Assembly (NCBI GenBank): GCA_030602845.1 | Contig: JAUVYZ010000005.1 | Location: 1-21,373, forward strand | DNA: 21,373 bases | Origin: Phycisphaerae bacterium | GTDB taxonomy: Bacteria; Planctomycetota; Phycisphaerae; Sedimentisphaerales; Anaerobacaceae | Reading direction: 5' to 3' | Part shown: one piece after another, positions 1-7,744 of the stretch | Numbering within the stretch: position 1 is the stretch's first letter | Layout of the letters: every line of letters starts with the position of its first letter | Notes under the pieces: generated by a model | The model's database searches: none | Told to the model about the DNA's origin: nothing | Seen by the model: the letters and a program-made list of their open reading frames with translations, nothing else | Position numbers and translations under genes: made by a program

Positions 1-467
1 GTCCATTCAGACAAAATCCGAGTGAGCCGATTTACGGACACAAGACGACAAGCTATTTCTCGCGTATGCTCGGGCTAAAGCAGGCACATCAAAAAAGGGC
101 GGCCGAGGCATTGTGGTTTACCGTAGATAACCGCCTGGCCGAGGGCTGCATAAGCAATGTGTTTTTGGTCAAAGATTCGGCCCTTTACACTCCGCCGATT
201 GTAACGCCGGTACTTGCGGGTGTAGCGAGGAAGACCGTCTGCCAGATCGCCCTGAAAAATTCCATCAAATTGGTTGAAAAAGACCTCTACATAGATGACG
301 TATTGAGCGCCGACGAGATGTTTCTAACGAATGTGATTATGCAGGTTATGCCGATAAGCAGGGTAGAGAAGCACACAGTAGGCGACGGCAAGGTCGGGAC
401 GATAACGAAAAAGCTGCAAAAGTATTTCGACGAATTTATTAAAACTGAGTGTCGGAAGAGCAAATGA
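1..467 (+). CDS. Class IV (fold-type IV) PLP aminotransferase, 3' part
   Basis: This is the C-terminal part of a PLP-dependent class IV aminotransferase, the family of D-alanine and branched-chain aminotransferases and aminodeoxychorismate lyase. The frame is open from base 3, so the gene begins outside the window. The motif HKTTSY at 39-56 holds the likely PLP-binding lysine (codon 42-44). The fold-type IV pattern follows: LAEGCISNVFLVK, then TPPIVTPVLAGVARKTV, then a D/E-rich DEMFLTNVIMQVMPIS segment. The C-terminal GKVGTITKKLQKYF resembles D-amino-acid aminotransferases, but the substrate cannot be settled from this part. Its TGA stop overlaps the next gene's ATG (ATGA), so it is translationally linked to the Nif3-family gene. 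The family is certain; the exact enzyme is not. Confidence 0.85.
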   Translation, partial: PFRQNPSEPIYGHKTTSYFSRMLGLKQAHQKRAAEALWFTVDNRLAEGCISNVFLVKDSALYTPPIVTPVLAGVARKTVCQIALKNSIKLVEKDLYIDDVLSADEMFLTNVIMQVMPISRVEKHTVGDGKVGTITKKLQKYFDEFIKTECRKSK

Positions 468-1576
468 AGATAAAAGATATTGAAGAAGAAATCGAAAAAA
501 TAGCCCCTCTAAAATTGGCGCAGGACTGGGACAACGTCGGATTGCTCATCGGTGATGCGCAGCGTAATGTAAAAAACATTCTGCTGACCATCGATATAAC
601 CGGCGATGTTGTCGCTGAGGCAAAAAGATTAAAAACCGACTTGATTGTGAGCTATCATCCTGTTATTTGGGACGGCTTGAAGAAAATCACCGCCGACGGG
701 CCGACCGGCGTTGTCTATGATTTGATTCGAGCGGGGATTGCGGTCTTTTCGATACATACCGCTCTGGATTCGGCGGTAGGCGGAGTAAACGACGGCCTTG
801 CAGAGATTGTCGGCATCCGGGATGGAAAGCCGATTGGTGATTACGTTGACAGTCCCGGCGGCGATAATTACAAACTCGTTGTCTTTATCCCCATCGAATC
901 GGCGGCCAAGGTTTCAAATGCGGTTTTTGCCGCCGGCGCAGGGGTAATAGGCAACTACAGCAAGTGCGGCTTCGGCGCCGAGGGGACAGGCAGCTTTTTG
1001 CCCTTGAAAGGCGCAAAGCCGACCATTGGGAAAAAAGGGAAATTGGAAAAGGTCCCGGAGATAAGATTCGAGACGATTGTGCCGGCGGAAAAACTTGACG
1101 ATGCAACAGCGGCAATGAAAAAGGCACATCCTTACGAGACGCCTGCCTTCGATTGTTTCAAACTCTACGGAACGCAGTCCGAATTCGGCCTGGGCAGAAT
1201 CGGCAAATTAGCCCGGCCAATGCGGATAAAACAAATCATCAAGAGGATAAAGAAATATACCGGTGCCCAGGCTATCGGTATTGTCGGCGATGAAAAACGA
1301 CTGGTAAAGACGGCGGCGGTCTGCGCCGGCTCGTGCGGTAAGATTATCAATTCGGTCATCGCCGCCAAATGCGATTTGTACCTGACCGGCGAACTGAAAC
1401 ATCATCAGGCATTGGCCGCACAAGAGGCAGGCCTGACCTGCATCTGCCTGAGCCATACCGTTTCGGAACGGTTCATACTAAGCAAATTAGCAAAACAGTT
1501 GCAAAAGCAAATCAAACAGGTAACAATTAGAATAAGCAAAAAAGATGCAGACCCGTTTAAGTGGAAAAACCTATGA
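464..1576 (+). CDS. Nif3-family dinuclear metal-centre protein (GTP cyclohydrolase I type 2-like)
   Basis: The protein has 370 residues and belongs to the Nif3/YbgI/YqfO family, which forms toroidal hexamers with a dinuclear metal site; its cellular role is poorly defined. The N-terminus has the signature LAQDWDNVGLLIGD. It is followed by SYHPVIWDG and FSIHTALD, which carry metal-binding histidine and aspartate residues, and near the C-terminus by LTGELKHHQALAA and CLSHTVSER, which supply the remaining ligands. A middle insert (roughly residues 130-240, including KAHPYETPAFD) matches the YqfO/CutA-like domain of the long Nif3 subgroup. I chose ATG 464 over GTG 449 because it forms an ATGA overlap with the upstream stop, has GGAAGAG about six bases upstream, and gives the usual MKIKDI start. 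It overlaps scpB in the same way. Confidence 0.93.
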   Translation: MKIKDIEEEIEKIAPLKLAQDWDNVGLLIGDAQRNVKNILLTIDITGDVVAEAKRLKTDLIVSYHPVIWDGLKKITADGPTGVVYDLIRAGIAVFSIHTALDSAVGGVNDGLAEIVGIRDGKPIGDYVDSPGGDNYKLVVFIPIESAAKVSNAVFAAGAGVIGNYSKCGFGAEGTGSFLPLKGAKPTIGKKGKLEKVPEIRFETIVPAEKLDDATAAMKKAHPYETPAFDCFKLYGTQSEFGLGRIGKLARPMRIKQIIKRIKKYTGAQAIGIVGDEKRLVKTAAVCAGSCGKIINSVIAAKCDLYLTGELKHHQALAAQEAGLTCICLSHTVSERFILSKLAKQLQKQIKQVTIRISKKDADPFKWKNL

Positions 1577-2163
1577 CAGAAGATGAAAAGACGAATATCG
1601 AACACCGAATGTCCAATGTCGAATGTCGAACATCAGAGAAGGAGCCGACGGTCGAGTCGGTCACAGAAGCGGTTTTGTTTGCCAGCGATGAGCCACTCTC
1701 GGCGGAGCGGCTGGCTGACATTGTTGGAACATCCGTAAAACAAATCCGCACGTATATCAAAAACCTCAACGACAAATACCAGGCCAACAATAACGCCTTT
1801 GGAATAGAACAAATCGCCGGCGGTTATCAAATGCTTACCTTGAGTCCCTACAATCACTGGCTGAAAAAGCTGCTTCGGGTCCGCAGCGACAGCAAATTAA
1901 GCCCCGCAGCCCTGGAGACGCTTGCGATAATTGCGTACAAACAGCCGGTTATCCGGGCCGATATCGAGGCCATCAGGGGCGTTGCGGTCGGCGAGATAGC
2001 TCGAAGTCTTATGTACAAGGGACTGGTCAAGATTGTTGGCCGGGCCGAAGTCTTAGGCAGGCCGATGTTATACGGAACAACAAAAAAGTTTCTGGAAGTC
2101 TTCGGCCTGAATTCACTCAAAGACCTGCCCAAAATCGAAGAACTAAAAAAGCCCCCTGCCTGA
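1573..2163 (+). CDS. scpB: Segregation and condensation protein B
   Basis: ScpB is the winged-helix kleisin-associated subunit of the SMC-ScpA-ScpB condensin that organises and segregates the chromosome. The protein is about 196 residues, normal for the family. It shows EAVLFASDEPLSAERLADIVG (first winged helix), YQMLTLSPYNHWLKKLL, and the diagnostic second winged-helix segment LSPAALETLAIIAYKQPV followed by IEAIRGV and the GRAEVLGRPMLYGTTKKFLEVFGL tail. No scpA or smc lies nearby. ATG 1573 overlaps the previous stop. A second ATG at 1609, inside a dispersed repeat (1591-1634), would give an N-terminus MSNVE like that of the gamma subunit gene at 13858. The first 20 or so residues are repeat-derived and probably unstructured. 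The 3' end has a diverged second copy at 3013-3087. Confidence 0.95.
   Translation: MTEDEKTNIEHRMSNVECRTSEKEPTVESVTEAVLFASDEPLSAERLADIVGTSVKQIRTYIKNLNDKYQANNNAFGIEQIAGGYQMLTLSPYNHWLKKLLRVRSDSKLSPAALETLAIIAYKQPVIRADIEAIRGVAVGEIARSLMYKGLVKIVGRAEVLGRPMLYGTTKKFLEVFGLNSLKDLPKIEELKKPPA
1591..1634 (+). repeat. Dispersed AATATCGAATGTCGAA-type short repeat, copy 1
   Basis: An AT-rich run built from AATATCGAA, CCGAATGTCC, AATGTCGAATGTCGAA and similar steps. It lies inside the first codons of scpB and encodes TNIEHRMSNVECRTS, which is not part of the ScpB fold. A second copy lies at 13849-13868 at the start of another gene. The two share CGAATGTC(C/G)AATG followed by GAA. Confidence 0.65.
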
Positions 2164-2192
2164 CAAAACCTATCGTTTTAGGAAAAACATAG

Positions 2193-3011
2193 ATGCAGCC
2201 CTGGCTTGAGACTTGCGGTGTAATAGTACTGGCATTTATCGCCGTGCTTGTCGGTTTAAGAGCCTCACGGCTGCGAAAGCCCTATTGGTTTCTCGGCTAC
2301 GCCTTTCCGCTATTTCTTCTGGCAATGGTGGTGCTGGTAAGAAACTTTAACCGCCTGAGGTTTGTGGTGCCTATGTCCTGGGTTGCCGCAGGCAGAAATG
2401 AATTTGTTATACTTTGCCTGAGCGTGCCGATGGTCTTTGCCACTCTGATTCCACGTCTTGCAAACAAAAGACTAAAGATTCTCGTAAGCATCCTTTTGTT
2501 GGTTGCGTCAATAGAGCTTGCAATATTTCCTTTTTTGGTGCCGGCCCTGATAAGAAACCATCTTGCGGAGCTTCAAACACAGCTCACAGGTGACGGCGTT
2601 TGTCTTCAGAGCACCGGTTACACCTGCGGCCCGGCTTCGGCGGTAACAGCTCTAAAGCAATTGGGAATTGACGCACAGGAAGGAGATATTGCTGTTTTGG
2701 CATACACAACACCCATACACGGCACTCCGGATGATCTGTTGTCACTGGCAATTCATAAACGGTATGGTTCGGAGGGAGTTAGCTGCCACTATCGTTATTT
2801 CGAATCCATAGCCCAGTTAAAACAGACCTGTCCAACAATAGCGGTGACCAAATTCGCCCCCTTTATCGACCACTATGTAACCGTTCTCGAAGTATCAGAC
2901 AATCACGTTGTCGTAGGAGACCCACTTGCCGGAAGACGAAAGCTGACTTATGAGGAATTTGCAAAGAAGTGGCGGTTTATCGGCATCGTGGTAGAACGTA
3001 ACGGGAAATAA
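2193..3011 (+). CDS. Membrane-anchored C39-like cysteine peptidase
   Basis: The protein has 272 residues in two parts. Residues 1-120 hold about four hydrophobic segments (near 9-22, 32-50, 68-86 and 97-118). Residues 130-270 form a papain-like C39-type peptidase domain. The catalytic pattern is visible: Gln139 in CLQS (oxyanion hole), Cys145 in TGYTCGPAS, His227 in IDHYVTV and Asp243 in VVGDP. C39 domains are best known for cleaving double-glycine leaders inside bacteriocin ABC exporters, but here there is no ABC transporter domain and no obvious leader peptide nearby, so the substrate is unknown. ATG 2193 follows scpB by 29 bases, with AGGA about ten bases upstream. The gene is flanked on both sides by versions of the scpB 3' end, which suggests it was inserted there. 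Confidence 0.85.
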   Translation: MQPWLETCGVIVLAFIAVLVGLRASRLRKPYWFLGYAFPLFLLAMVVLVRNFNRLRFVVPMSWVAAGRNEFVILCLSVPMVFATLIPRLANKRLKILVSILLLVASIELAIFPFLVPALIRNHLAELQTQLTGDGVCLQSTGYTCGPASAVTALKQLGIDAQEGDIAVLAYTTPIHGTPDDLLSLAIHKRYGSEGVSCHYRYFESIAQLKQTCPTIAVTKFAPFIDHYVTVLEVSDNHVVVGDPLAGRRKLTYEEFAKKWRFIGIVVERNGK

Positions 3012-3012
3012 A

Positions 3013-3087
3013 ATTCCGGAGGTCTTTGGCCTGAATGCACTAAAAGACCTGCCAAAAATCGAAGGGCTAAAAAAACCTCCCGAGTGA
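3013..3087 (+). pseudogene. Diverged second copy of the scpB 3' end (24 codons plus stop)
   Basis: The 75 bases match the true scpB end at 2089-2163 without gaps: 61 of 75 bases are identical, 19 of 24 residues are identical, and both end in TGA followed by CAA. The core EVFGLN, then LKDLPKIE, then LKKPP is preserved. Nine of the 14 differences are in third codon positions, the pattern of two functional genes that diverged under selection. This copy begins two bases after the stop of the C39 peptidase gene and has no start codon or upstream ScpB sequence, so it is a remnant rather than a gene. Confidence 0.85.
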
Positions 3088-3123
3088 CAAACTTTCAACC
3101 ACTTTTCGCAAAAGGACAATGCA

Positions 3124-4107
3124 ATGGGCGTTAATTGCCGGAACAACCGGTCCTGTTCAATCGACCGGGGCATTGCGGAGAGGATAATCACCCGCCGGGT
3201 TTTTTTGAAGGCATCTGCGGTTTCACTCACCGGCCTGGCCGTAGCGCCGCTTTCCTGTACTCTGCAGATCACCCTCGGCCTCAGGCAAGGTACCGCACGA
3301 TTCGGCATAGTTACCGACTGACACTACGCCAACGCCGATACTGTCGGCTCACGATACTACCGACACTCACTTGATAAACTGACCGAGTGTGTGGAGCTGA
3401 TGAACGCTCAAAAAGTTGATTTTCTCATCGAACTCGGCGATTTCAAAGACCAGGACAACCCCCCTGTCGAACAAAGGACCATTTCCTACCTGCAGGCCGT
3501 CGAGAAAGTATTCCAAAAGTTCAACGGCCCAACCTACCACGTCCTCGGCAATCACGACGAAGACAGTATCTCAAAAGAACAATTTCTAACCAATGTAGAA
3601 AACACCAACATAAATCCGGCGAAAAGCTATTATTCGTTCGATTTCAATGGCGTGCACTTTGTCATTCTCGATGCCAACTACAGGGCCGATGGCACCGACT
3701 ACGACCACGGCAATTTTGACTGGGACGACGCGAACATCCCGCCCGCAGAGCTAAACTGGCTCAAGCAGGACCTCGCCGCCGCACGCCGAGGCGCTATTGT
3801 ATTCATTCACCAACTGCTCGACGGCACCGGCTCGCATTTCGTCAAGAACGCCAGCGAGGTCCGGGCAATCCTGCAGTCATCGGGCAAGGTCCCGGCCGTG
3901 TTCCAGGGCCATCAGCATTCAGGAAGTTACAGCCGGATAAAGGGAATTCACTACCATACATTGAAGGCAATGGTGGAAGGCCCCGGCGAAGAAAATAATG
4001 CTTACGCTATCGTCGAAGTCCGGCCTGACCGCAGTATCATCGTCACCGGCTACCGCAAGGCCATCAGCAAACAGCTCGACCCCGCCCCTGCAACCATCTG
4101 CAGCTAA
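3124..4107 (+). CDS. Exported calcineurin-like metallophosphoesterase with in-frame TGA at codon 66
   Basis: Read through one TGA (3319-3321), this is a 327-residue metallophosphoesterase. The N-terminus has a twin-arginine-like signal, TRRVFLKASAVSLTGLAVAP (residues 23-42). The family's metal-binding blocks are in order: D65-x-H67 (with TGA as x), G105-D106, GNHD 142-145, H229 in VFIHQ, and GHQH 262-265. These blocks coordinate two metals and hydrolyse phosphomonoesters or diesters; the substrate is unknown. The start ATG 3124 has AGGA at 3113-3116. No other stop or frameshift occurs and similarity continues on both sides, so the TGA is either recoded (for example as selenocysteine) or a recent nonsense mutation. 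Restarting at GTG 3391 would lose the D-x-H motif and the signal. The stop overlaps the convergent lyase-esterase gene by four bases (CTAA). Confidence 0.8.
3334..3348 (+). other. Hairpin 12 bases after the in-frame TGA (candidate SECIS-like element)
   Basis: GCCGA (3334-3338) and TCGGC (3344-3348) form a perfect five-pair stem with loop TACTG. The loop begins 17 bases after the TGA, within the spacing usual for bacterial SECIS elements. The stem is short and the loop lacks the G usually found in its first two positions, so this is only suggestive. The overlapping pair GTCGG (3343-3347)/CCGAC (3360-3364) is a competing fold. Confidence 0.3.
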
Positions 4108-7073
4108 TCCCAGGGCAGCTTCTTTGCATCAGGGCTGACGGCATGTTTGGGCCTGGGGTGGTCGTCGTCGAAGGCGTACATATCGTCCTGCTTTTCAATG
4201 ACAACAAATTTTTCATCAATCGAGCCGTCCGGCTTCGTAACTTTATCAAGTGACAACCCCAGATGTTTGGCAAGGAACTTGTAAGCGCCGAGGCGCTTCG
4301 ACCGGCCATAATCATGTCCCTCATCCGCAAGATGCACATTCTCTACGGCATCCTCGGCACCATAGAGACGATAAACACTGCGGATGTAGGGGAACTCGAC
4401 CTTCGGCGTATTCTTAGTCCAATCCCCGCCGCAGGAGATGAGCAACTGAGGTCGAGGCGCGGCCAAAGCGGCTATCTCTGTATTGTTAGTCTCGTGGGTT
4501 GCGCTTTTGTGGATGGGCATACCACTTTCGCAGACGCAGCCACCGAAAAAGTGCGCTGAGACCATTACCGTAGGCACTGAGACGGCGATACGGTCATCGA
4601 CTGCGGTCAGCATAAATGATTGTGTTCCTCCGCCGGAATAACCGGTGATGCCGATGCGTTTTGGGTCGATGTCACCGGAGCGAAGAAGAAAATCTACTGC
4701 GCGGATGGAGTTCCATAGTTGCAGCTTGAGGACTTTCGGTCGTCTGTGCTGCCATCCTGCATTCTTCCAGTCACCCCATCCGACCATATCGTATGAGAAA
4801 ACAACTGCTCCCATCCTGGCCAATGTTGCGCATCGCTTCTGCTGTTCAGGTCGAAACCGCCCATAGTTCCGGGGGCTGCTAGCGTGTCCGTGGGGACATA
4901 GGACCGCCGGAAAAGGCCCCTTGCCCTTGCGAGGACGATATAAACTTCCCGTAACAAAAACGCCTGGCAAACTTTCAAACGCCACGTTTTCGACGGTGTA
5001 GGTGTCATATTCACGTTTGCTGTGAATGATAGGATTCAAAGCGTATTTTTTGGGCAGGGGCAGGAGCTCTGCGCCACGGAGGATAGCTTCACGGATTCGC
5101 TTAGCTCTTGCCTTCCACTGCTCCAGGTTGGAATAGCTTCGGGCAAACCTGTCAAGCTGCTCTTTAGCTGCCTCCTCACTGTGATAGTGCCCCTGACAAA
5201 GCTGAGGTTTCTTGCCCCACTCTGCCAGCGGCTTTACCTGAAGTGTCTTAACAACATTGCCATCCTTCCAGAGAGGCGAGAGCAGAATAGCAATTTGCAC
5301 ATTGCCTTTGGCTTCAGGCAATCGGAGCATAAGCCGTCTGACGCCTTTATTAGTTTTCTCAGGCGGCTTCTGCTCGGCTGACTCAACTACAAATTCCGCA
5401 CCGGCAGGAGACAATATCCGAGCAATCAGCTCTTTACCCTTGAGACTAAGTGCCGCGCTGCCGCCTTTTCTGACAGCGATTGTTGCATCGGTTGTCATTG
5501 CCCAGGCGACTTCACAGGGCTTTTGAATCTCGAACTCGTCCTGTATGAGCACTGCTCGTCGGTTATGCACCATCGCAACTCCGCGTGTAGTTTTTTTTGC
5601 AAACTTTTTGTAGGCGCTTGTCAGATCAATAAGGGCCGAGCCCGAATACTTACCGCTTACGAATTTGATAAAACTGGATTTGGCGTCAGCGTCCTGGTCT
5701 TCACCGCCTAACAGCGGTATGCTGTGGCTCCTGGAATTCAAACGGTAATAGGACCACCGCCTGCCTCCTTTTTTTCTGTCCCAGTAGCCGGGCAGATTGT
5801 AGTTGTCCGAGCCGAGGTCGCGTGCCCATCGAACGCCGAGGGCATCAAGCTCGAAATTGCCGAGGTCGAGGTGGCCGTGATTGACCTGGTTGTAGCCGGC
5901 CTTGACACCGACAAATAGCGCTTCGGGGTCGTCCCACGCGCTACGGAACACCGCTACCTCCACGGCACCGCGGAAAAAACGGTCGAGGTCTTTGGCCGGA
6001 GGCTTTTTGCGCGGAGCAGGCACGTACCAGACCACGTGCTCGGGGCTTGCGCTACGTTTGGCAAGCTCAGCGTGCTCGGCCTCGGCAAAGAGGGGATTAT
6101 TGTAGGCGCGGGCGAACCAGAACAAACAGGGCAATGTCTTTCTCGAATTCCTTTCTCCGCTGTCGGCCAGGTTCAGGTACATTCCAGTCGGGCCGGTCAT
6201 ATATATCGGGAAATTTGCCGCTTCGGCCAGTCCCTTGATTTGCAAGAGCCCGAAGTCTTTGCCCAGAGCGGTCTGAAGCGCCGTCAGGCCGTAGGCGGTA
6301 TATCGGCTGGCATAGTGCCAGTAACCGGGCCCTTCACCCCACGCACCGTCGGGGGCGTAAGTCTTCAGCGCACGTGGCAGCGAGCGAACCGCAGCGGGGA
6401 CAATCTGCTCGGCGTACCGTGGATCGGATTCGGCAACAGCCAAAGCACCGACTATCAGTCCTCCATTGCAGACCTGGTTCCAGTTGTGTTCGCTTTGGGC
6501 CCACCATCTTTTCTTGTAGGCGATAAGCCCCTCTTCGAGGCCGTTCTTGATTAAGCCGGCCTTGATCTTCCGGCGTGTTGTGGCATCGAGATACGAATAG
6601 AGCCAGTCATAACCGAGGCCGACGGCGTGTGACATTTCGGCGGTGTCGAGGAAGTGGGAGGGGTTCCAGTCCTTGAACGCGCAGACGGCCAGCAGATTTT
6701 CCACCGCCTTGTCAGCATACTTCTCCTCGCCCGTCCACCTGTATGCAAGGCCCAGGTGGTAAATCCGGCTGAGGCACGCTCTGCTGACAGAAAGAAGCCG
6801 TGGCCCAATCTTCCTGTAAGTAAGCACCGGCCTCTCGCAATAGACGTCTGCCTGCTGGAGAACGTCTTTCAAACACTTCTGCAGAACCTTATCCTTTGCA
6901 TACTGTTTTTTGAGCTTTTCCAGGTCCTTGTCCTTCAACATCAACCGGGGGTGGTTCCGATCGAGCGTCGTAAGGACTTTAGAAGAATCTATGATGACCT
7001 CCTTAGCCGGTGCCAGAGTGGCGTGGCAACACGTCAGGATAGTCACCAGCGCAACAAACCTAAATAGCTTCAT
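4104..7073 (-). CDS. Exported heparinase II/III-like polysaccharide lyase fused to an acetylxylan-esterase-like hydrolase
   Basis: The 989-residue protein starts with a signal peptide (residues 1-24, MKLFRFVALVTILTCCHATL). Residues 35-620 form a heparinase II/III-like lyase: an alpha-toroid with HNW at 196-198 and GPGYWHY at 248-254, then a beta-sheet domain starting with NHGHLDLGNFEL (398-409). These His/Tyr/His positions resemble the catalytic set described for heparinase II. Residues 645-945 are an alpha/beta hydrolase of the acetylxylan-esterase/dienelactone-hydrolase type: PHGH (727-730), nucleophile Ser813 in GYSGGG, a likely acid Asp884 in CGGDW, and His920 in DEGHDYG. One protein could thus deacylate and cleave a uronic-acid polysaccharide outside the cytoplasm; the polymer is not identifiable. 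ATG 7073 has a strong GGAGGT (complement of 7082-7087) eight bases upstream. Both halves look intact and in one continuous frame. Confidence 0.92.
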   Translation of the reverse strand: MKLFRFVALVTILTCCHATLAPAKEVIIDSSKVLTTLDRNHPRLMLKDKDLEKLKKQYAKDKVLQKCLKDVLQQADVYCERPVLTYRKIGPRLLSVSRACLSRIYHLGLAYRWTGEEKYADKAVENLLAVCAFKDWNPSHFLDTAEMSHAVGLGYDWLYSYLDATTRRKIKAGLIKNGLEEGLIAYKKRWWAQSEHNWNQVCNGGLIVGALAVAESDPRYAEQIVPAAVRSLPRALKTYAPDGAWGEGPGYWHYASRYTAYGLTALQTALGKDFGLLQIKGLAEAANFPIYMTGPTGMYLNLADSGERNSRKTLPCLFWFARAYNNPLFAEAEHAELAKRSASPEHVVWYVPAPRKKPPAKDLDRFFRGAVEVAVFRSAWDDPEALFVGVKAGYNQVNHGHLDLGNFELDALGVRWARDLGSDNYNLPGYWDRKKGGRRWSYYRLNSRSHSIPLLGGEDQDADAKSSFIKFVSGKYSGSALIDLTSAYKKFAKKTTRGVAMVHNRRAVLIQDEFEIQKPCEVAWAMTTDATIAVRKGGSAALSLKGKELIARILSPAGAEFVVESAEQKPPEKTNKGVRRLMLRLPEAKGNVQIAILLSPLWKDGNVVKTLQVKPLAEWGKKPQLCQGHYHSEEAAKEQLDRFARSYSNLEQWKARAKRIREAILRGAELLPLPKKYALNPIIHSKREYDTYTVENVAFESLPGVFVTGSLYRPRKGKGPFPAVLCPHGHASSPRNYGRFRPEQQKRCATLARMGAVVFSYDMVGWGDWKNAGWQHRRPKVLKLQLWNSIRAVDFLLRSGDIDPKRIGITGYSGGGTQSFMLTAVDDRIAVSVPTVMVSAHFFGGCVCESGMPIHKSATHETNNTEIAALAAPRPQLLISCGGDWTKNTPKVEFPYIRSVYRLYGAEDAVENVHLADEGHDYGRSKRLGAYKFLAKHLGLSLDKVTKPDGSIDEKFVVIEKQDDMYAFDDDHPRPKHAVSPDAKKLPWD

Positions 7074-7216
7074 CTTAACTTACCTCCATTCTACCTCGAC
7101 AGTACATTAGTGTTATTGCAATCCACTTAGTTACAAACTCACCTGCCCTCCATAACACCCACAAAGGCGAGTCAGATGCAACGACTTATTCGAATGATGT
7201 CCAACAATATCACGAC

Positions 7217-7522
7217 TTAAAAAACAAGGACGCTGCGGTCTTCTATTGATGTCGGAGGGTCGTCAACGCGGTCACCAATAAAGTGAACAATCAGGTACTT
7301 ATCACCTGGAATTTCATAATATAGATTGCTCCATTCTTTCGACCCTTTCTGAGGCAGGCCCCAGCCGATGTTGGGCCTGCCGAGGATACGGTAAACCTGG
7401 CGAAAGCTCATTTCGGGCTTGATCTGCCCGGCCCGGGATAGGGTGGCCCTCTCCCGATCGCATCCCGCAACAAGAAACCCGAATAAGCAACTTACGCTAA
7501 CAACCACCAGCCAACATCTCAT
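7217..7522 (-). CDS. Small BamE/SmpA-like lipoprotein
   Basis: The 101-residue protein begins with a lipoprotein signal ending in the lipobox LVAGC (Cys21), so it should be membrane-anchored through a lipidated cysteine. Residues 33-53 (IKPEMSFRQVYRILGRP) match the helix-turn-helix opening of the BamE/SmpA fold, in which a short conserved motif precedes a three-strand sheet, here NLYYEIPGDKYLIVHFIGDRV. True BamE acts in outer-membrane protein assembly. Many lipoproteins share the fold, so that role is not implied here. The start ATG 7522 has AGGAGA (complement of 7531-7536) eight bases upstream. It lies 143 bases upstream of the lyase-esterase on the same strand; whether they are co-transcribed is unclear. 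Confidence 0.75.
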   Translation of the reverse strand: MRCWLVVVSVSCLFGFLVAGCDRERATLSRAGQIKPEMSFRQVYRILGRPNIGWGLPQKGSKEWSNLYYEIPGDKYLIVHFIGDRVDDPPTSIEDRSVLVF

Positions 7523-7568
7523 CGTCAGATTCTCCTAATGTCCTTTGAATTAGTAATGAAACTTTGTG

Positions 7569-7619
7569 ACACCCTCAAAACCCCGGCCTGAACAAGGTCG
7601 AAGGCTTGTTTGGGGGTGT
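7569..7619. repeat. Imperfect inverted repeat in the gap before nagB
   Basis: ACACCCTCAAA (7569-7579) pairs with TTTGGGGGTGT (7609-7619): eleven pairs, one of them G-T. The 29-base loop contains ACAAG/CTTGT, which can form a nested stem. There is no T-run on either side, so it does not look like a terminator. It lies between the divergent starts of the lipoprotein gene and nagB. Confidence 0.5.
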
Positions 7620-7676
7620 TGAAAACCACCACCGGATGTTATAGAAGATTTGGAACCTAAAAGCAAGGAAAATCTT

Positions 7677-7705
7677 TTGCCAGTGCCGCTGAAATTTCTT
7701 ATGAT
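7677..7705 (+). promoter_or_regulatory. Sigma70-type promoter of the nagB-like gene
   Basis: TTGCCA (7677-7682) and TATGAT (7700-7705) are separated by 17 bases, giving a start about 30 bases before ATG 7745. A second TATAAT lies at 7715-7720 but lacks a good -35 at the right distance. I did not see an operator that I could assign to a known regulator. Confidence 0.5.
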
Positions 7706-7744
7706 TATGCCGAATATAATCCTGTTTGAAATAAGGGTGAAATT

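Noticed and set aside
3319..3321. Genome-wide reassignment of TGA as an explanation for the internal stop
   Set aside because: The aminotransferase, Nif3-family, scpB, ferredoxin-subunit and ExbB genes all end in TGA at the expected family length, so TGA is a working stop codon here.
3391..4107. A shorter phosphoesterase gene starting at GTG 3391
   Set aside because: It would lack the D-x-H metal ligands and the export signal, and it has no good ribosome site; the family similarity plainly continues upstream of the TGA.
5022..6554. Several open frames of 60-170 codons on the plus strand opposite the lyase-esterase
   Set aside because: They overlap one another and a well-supported 989-residue gene, and show no domain, signal peptide or ribosome site.
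7569..7619. Terminator call for the inverted repeat
   Set aside because: It lies upstream of both flanking genes and has no T-run on either strand.
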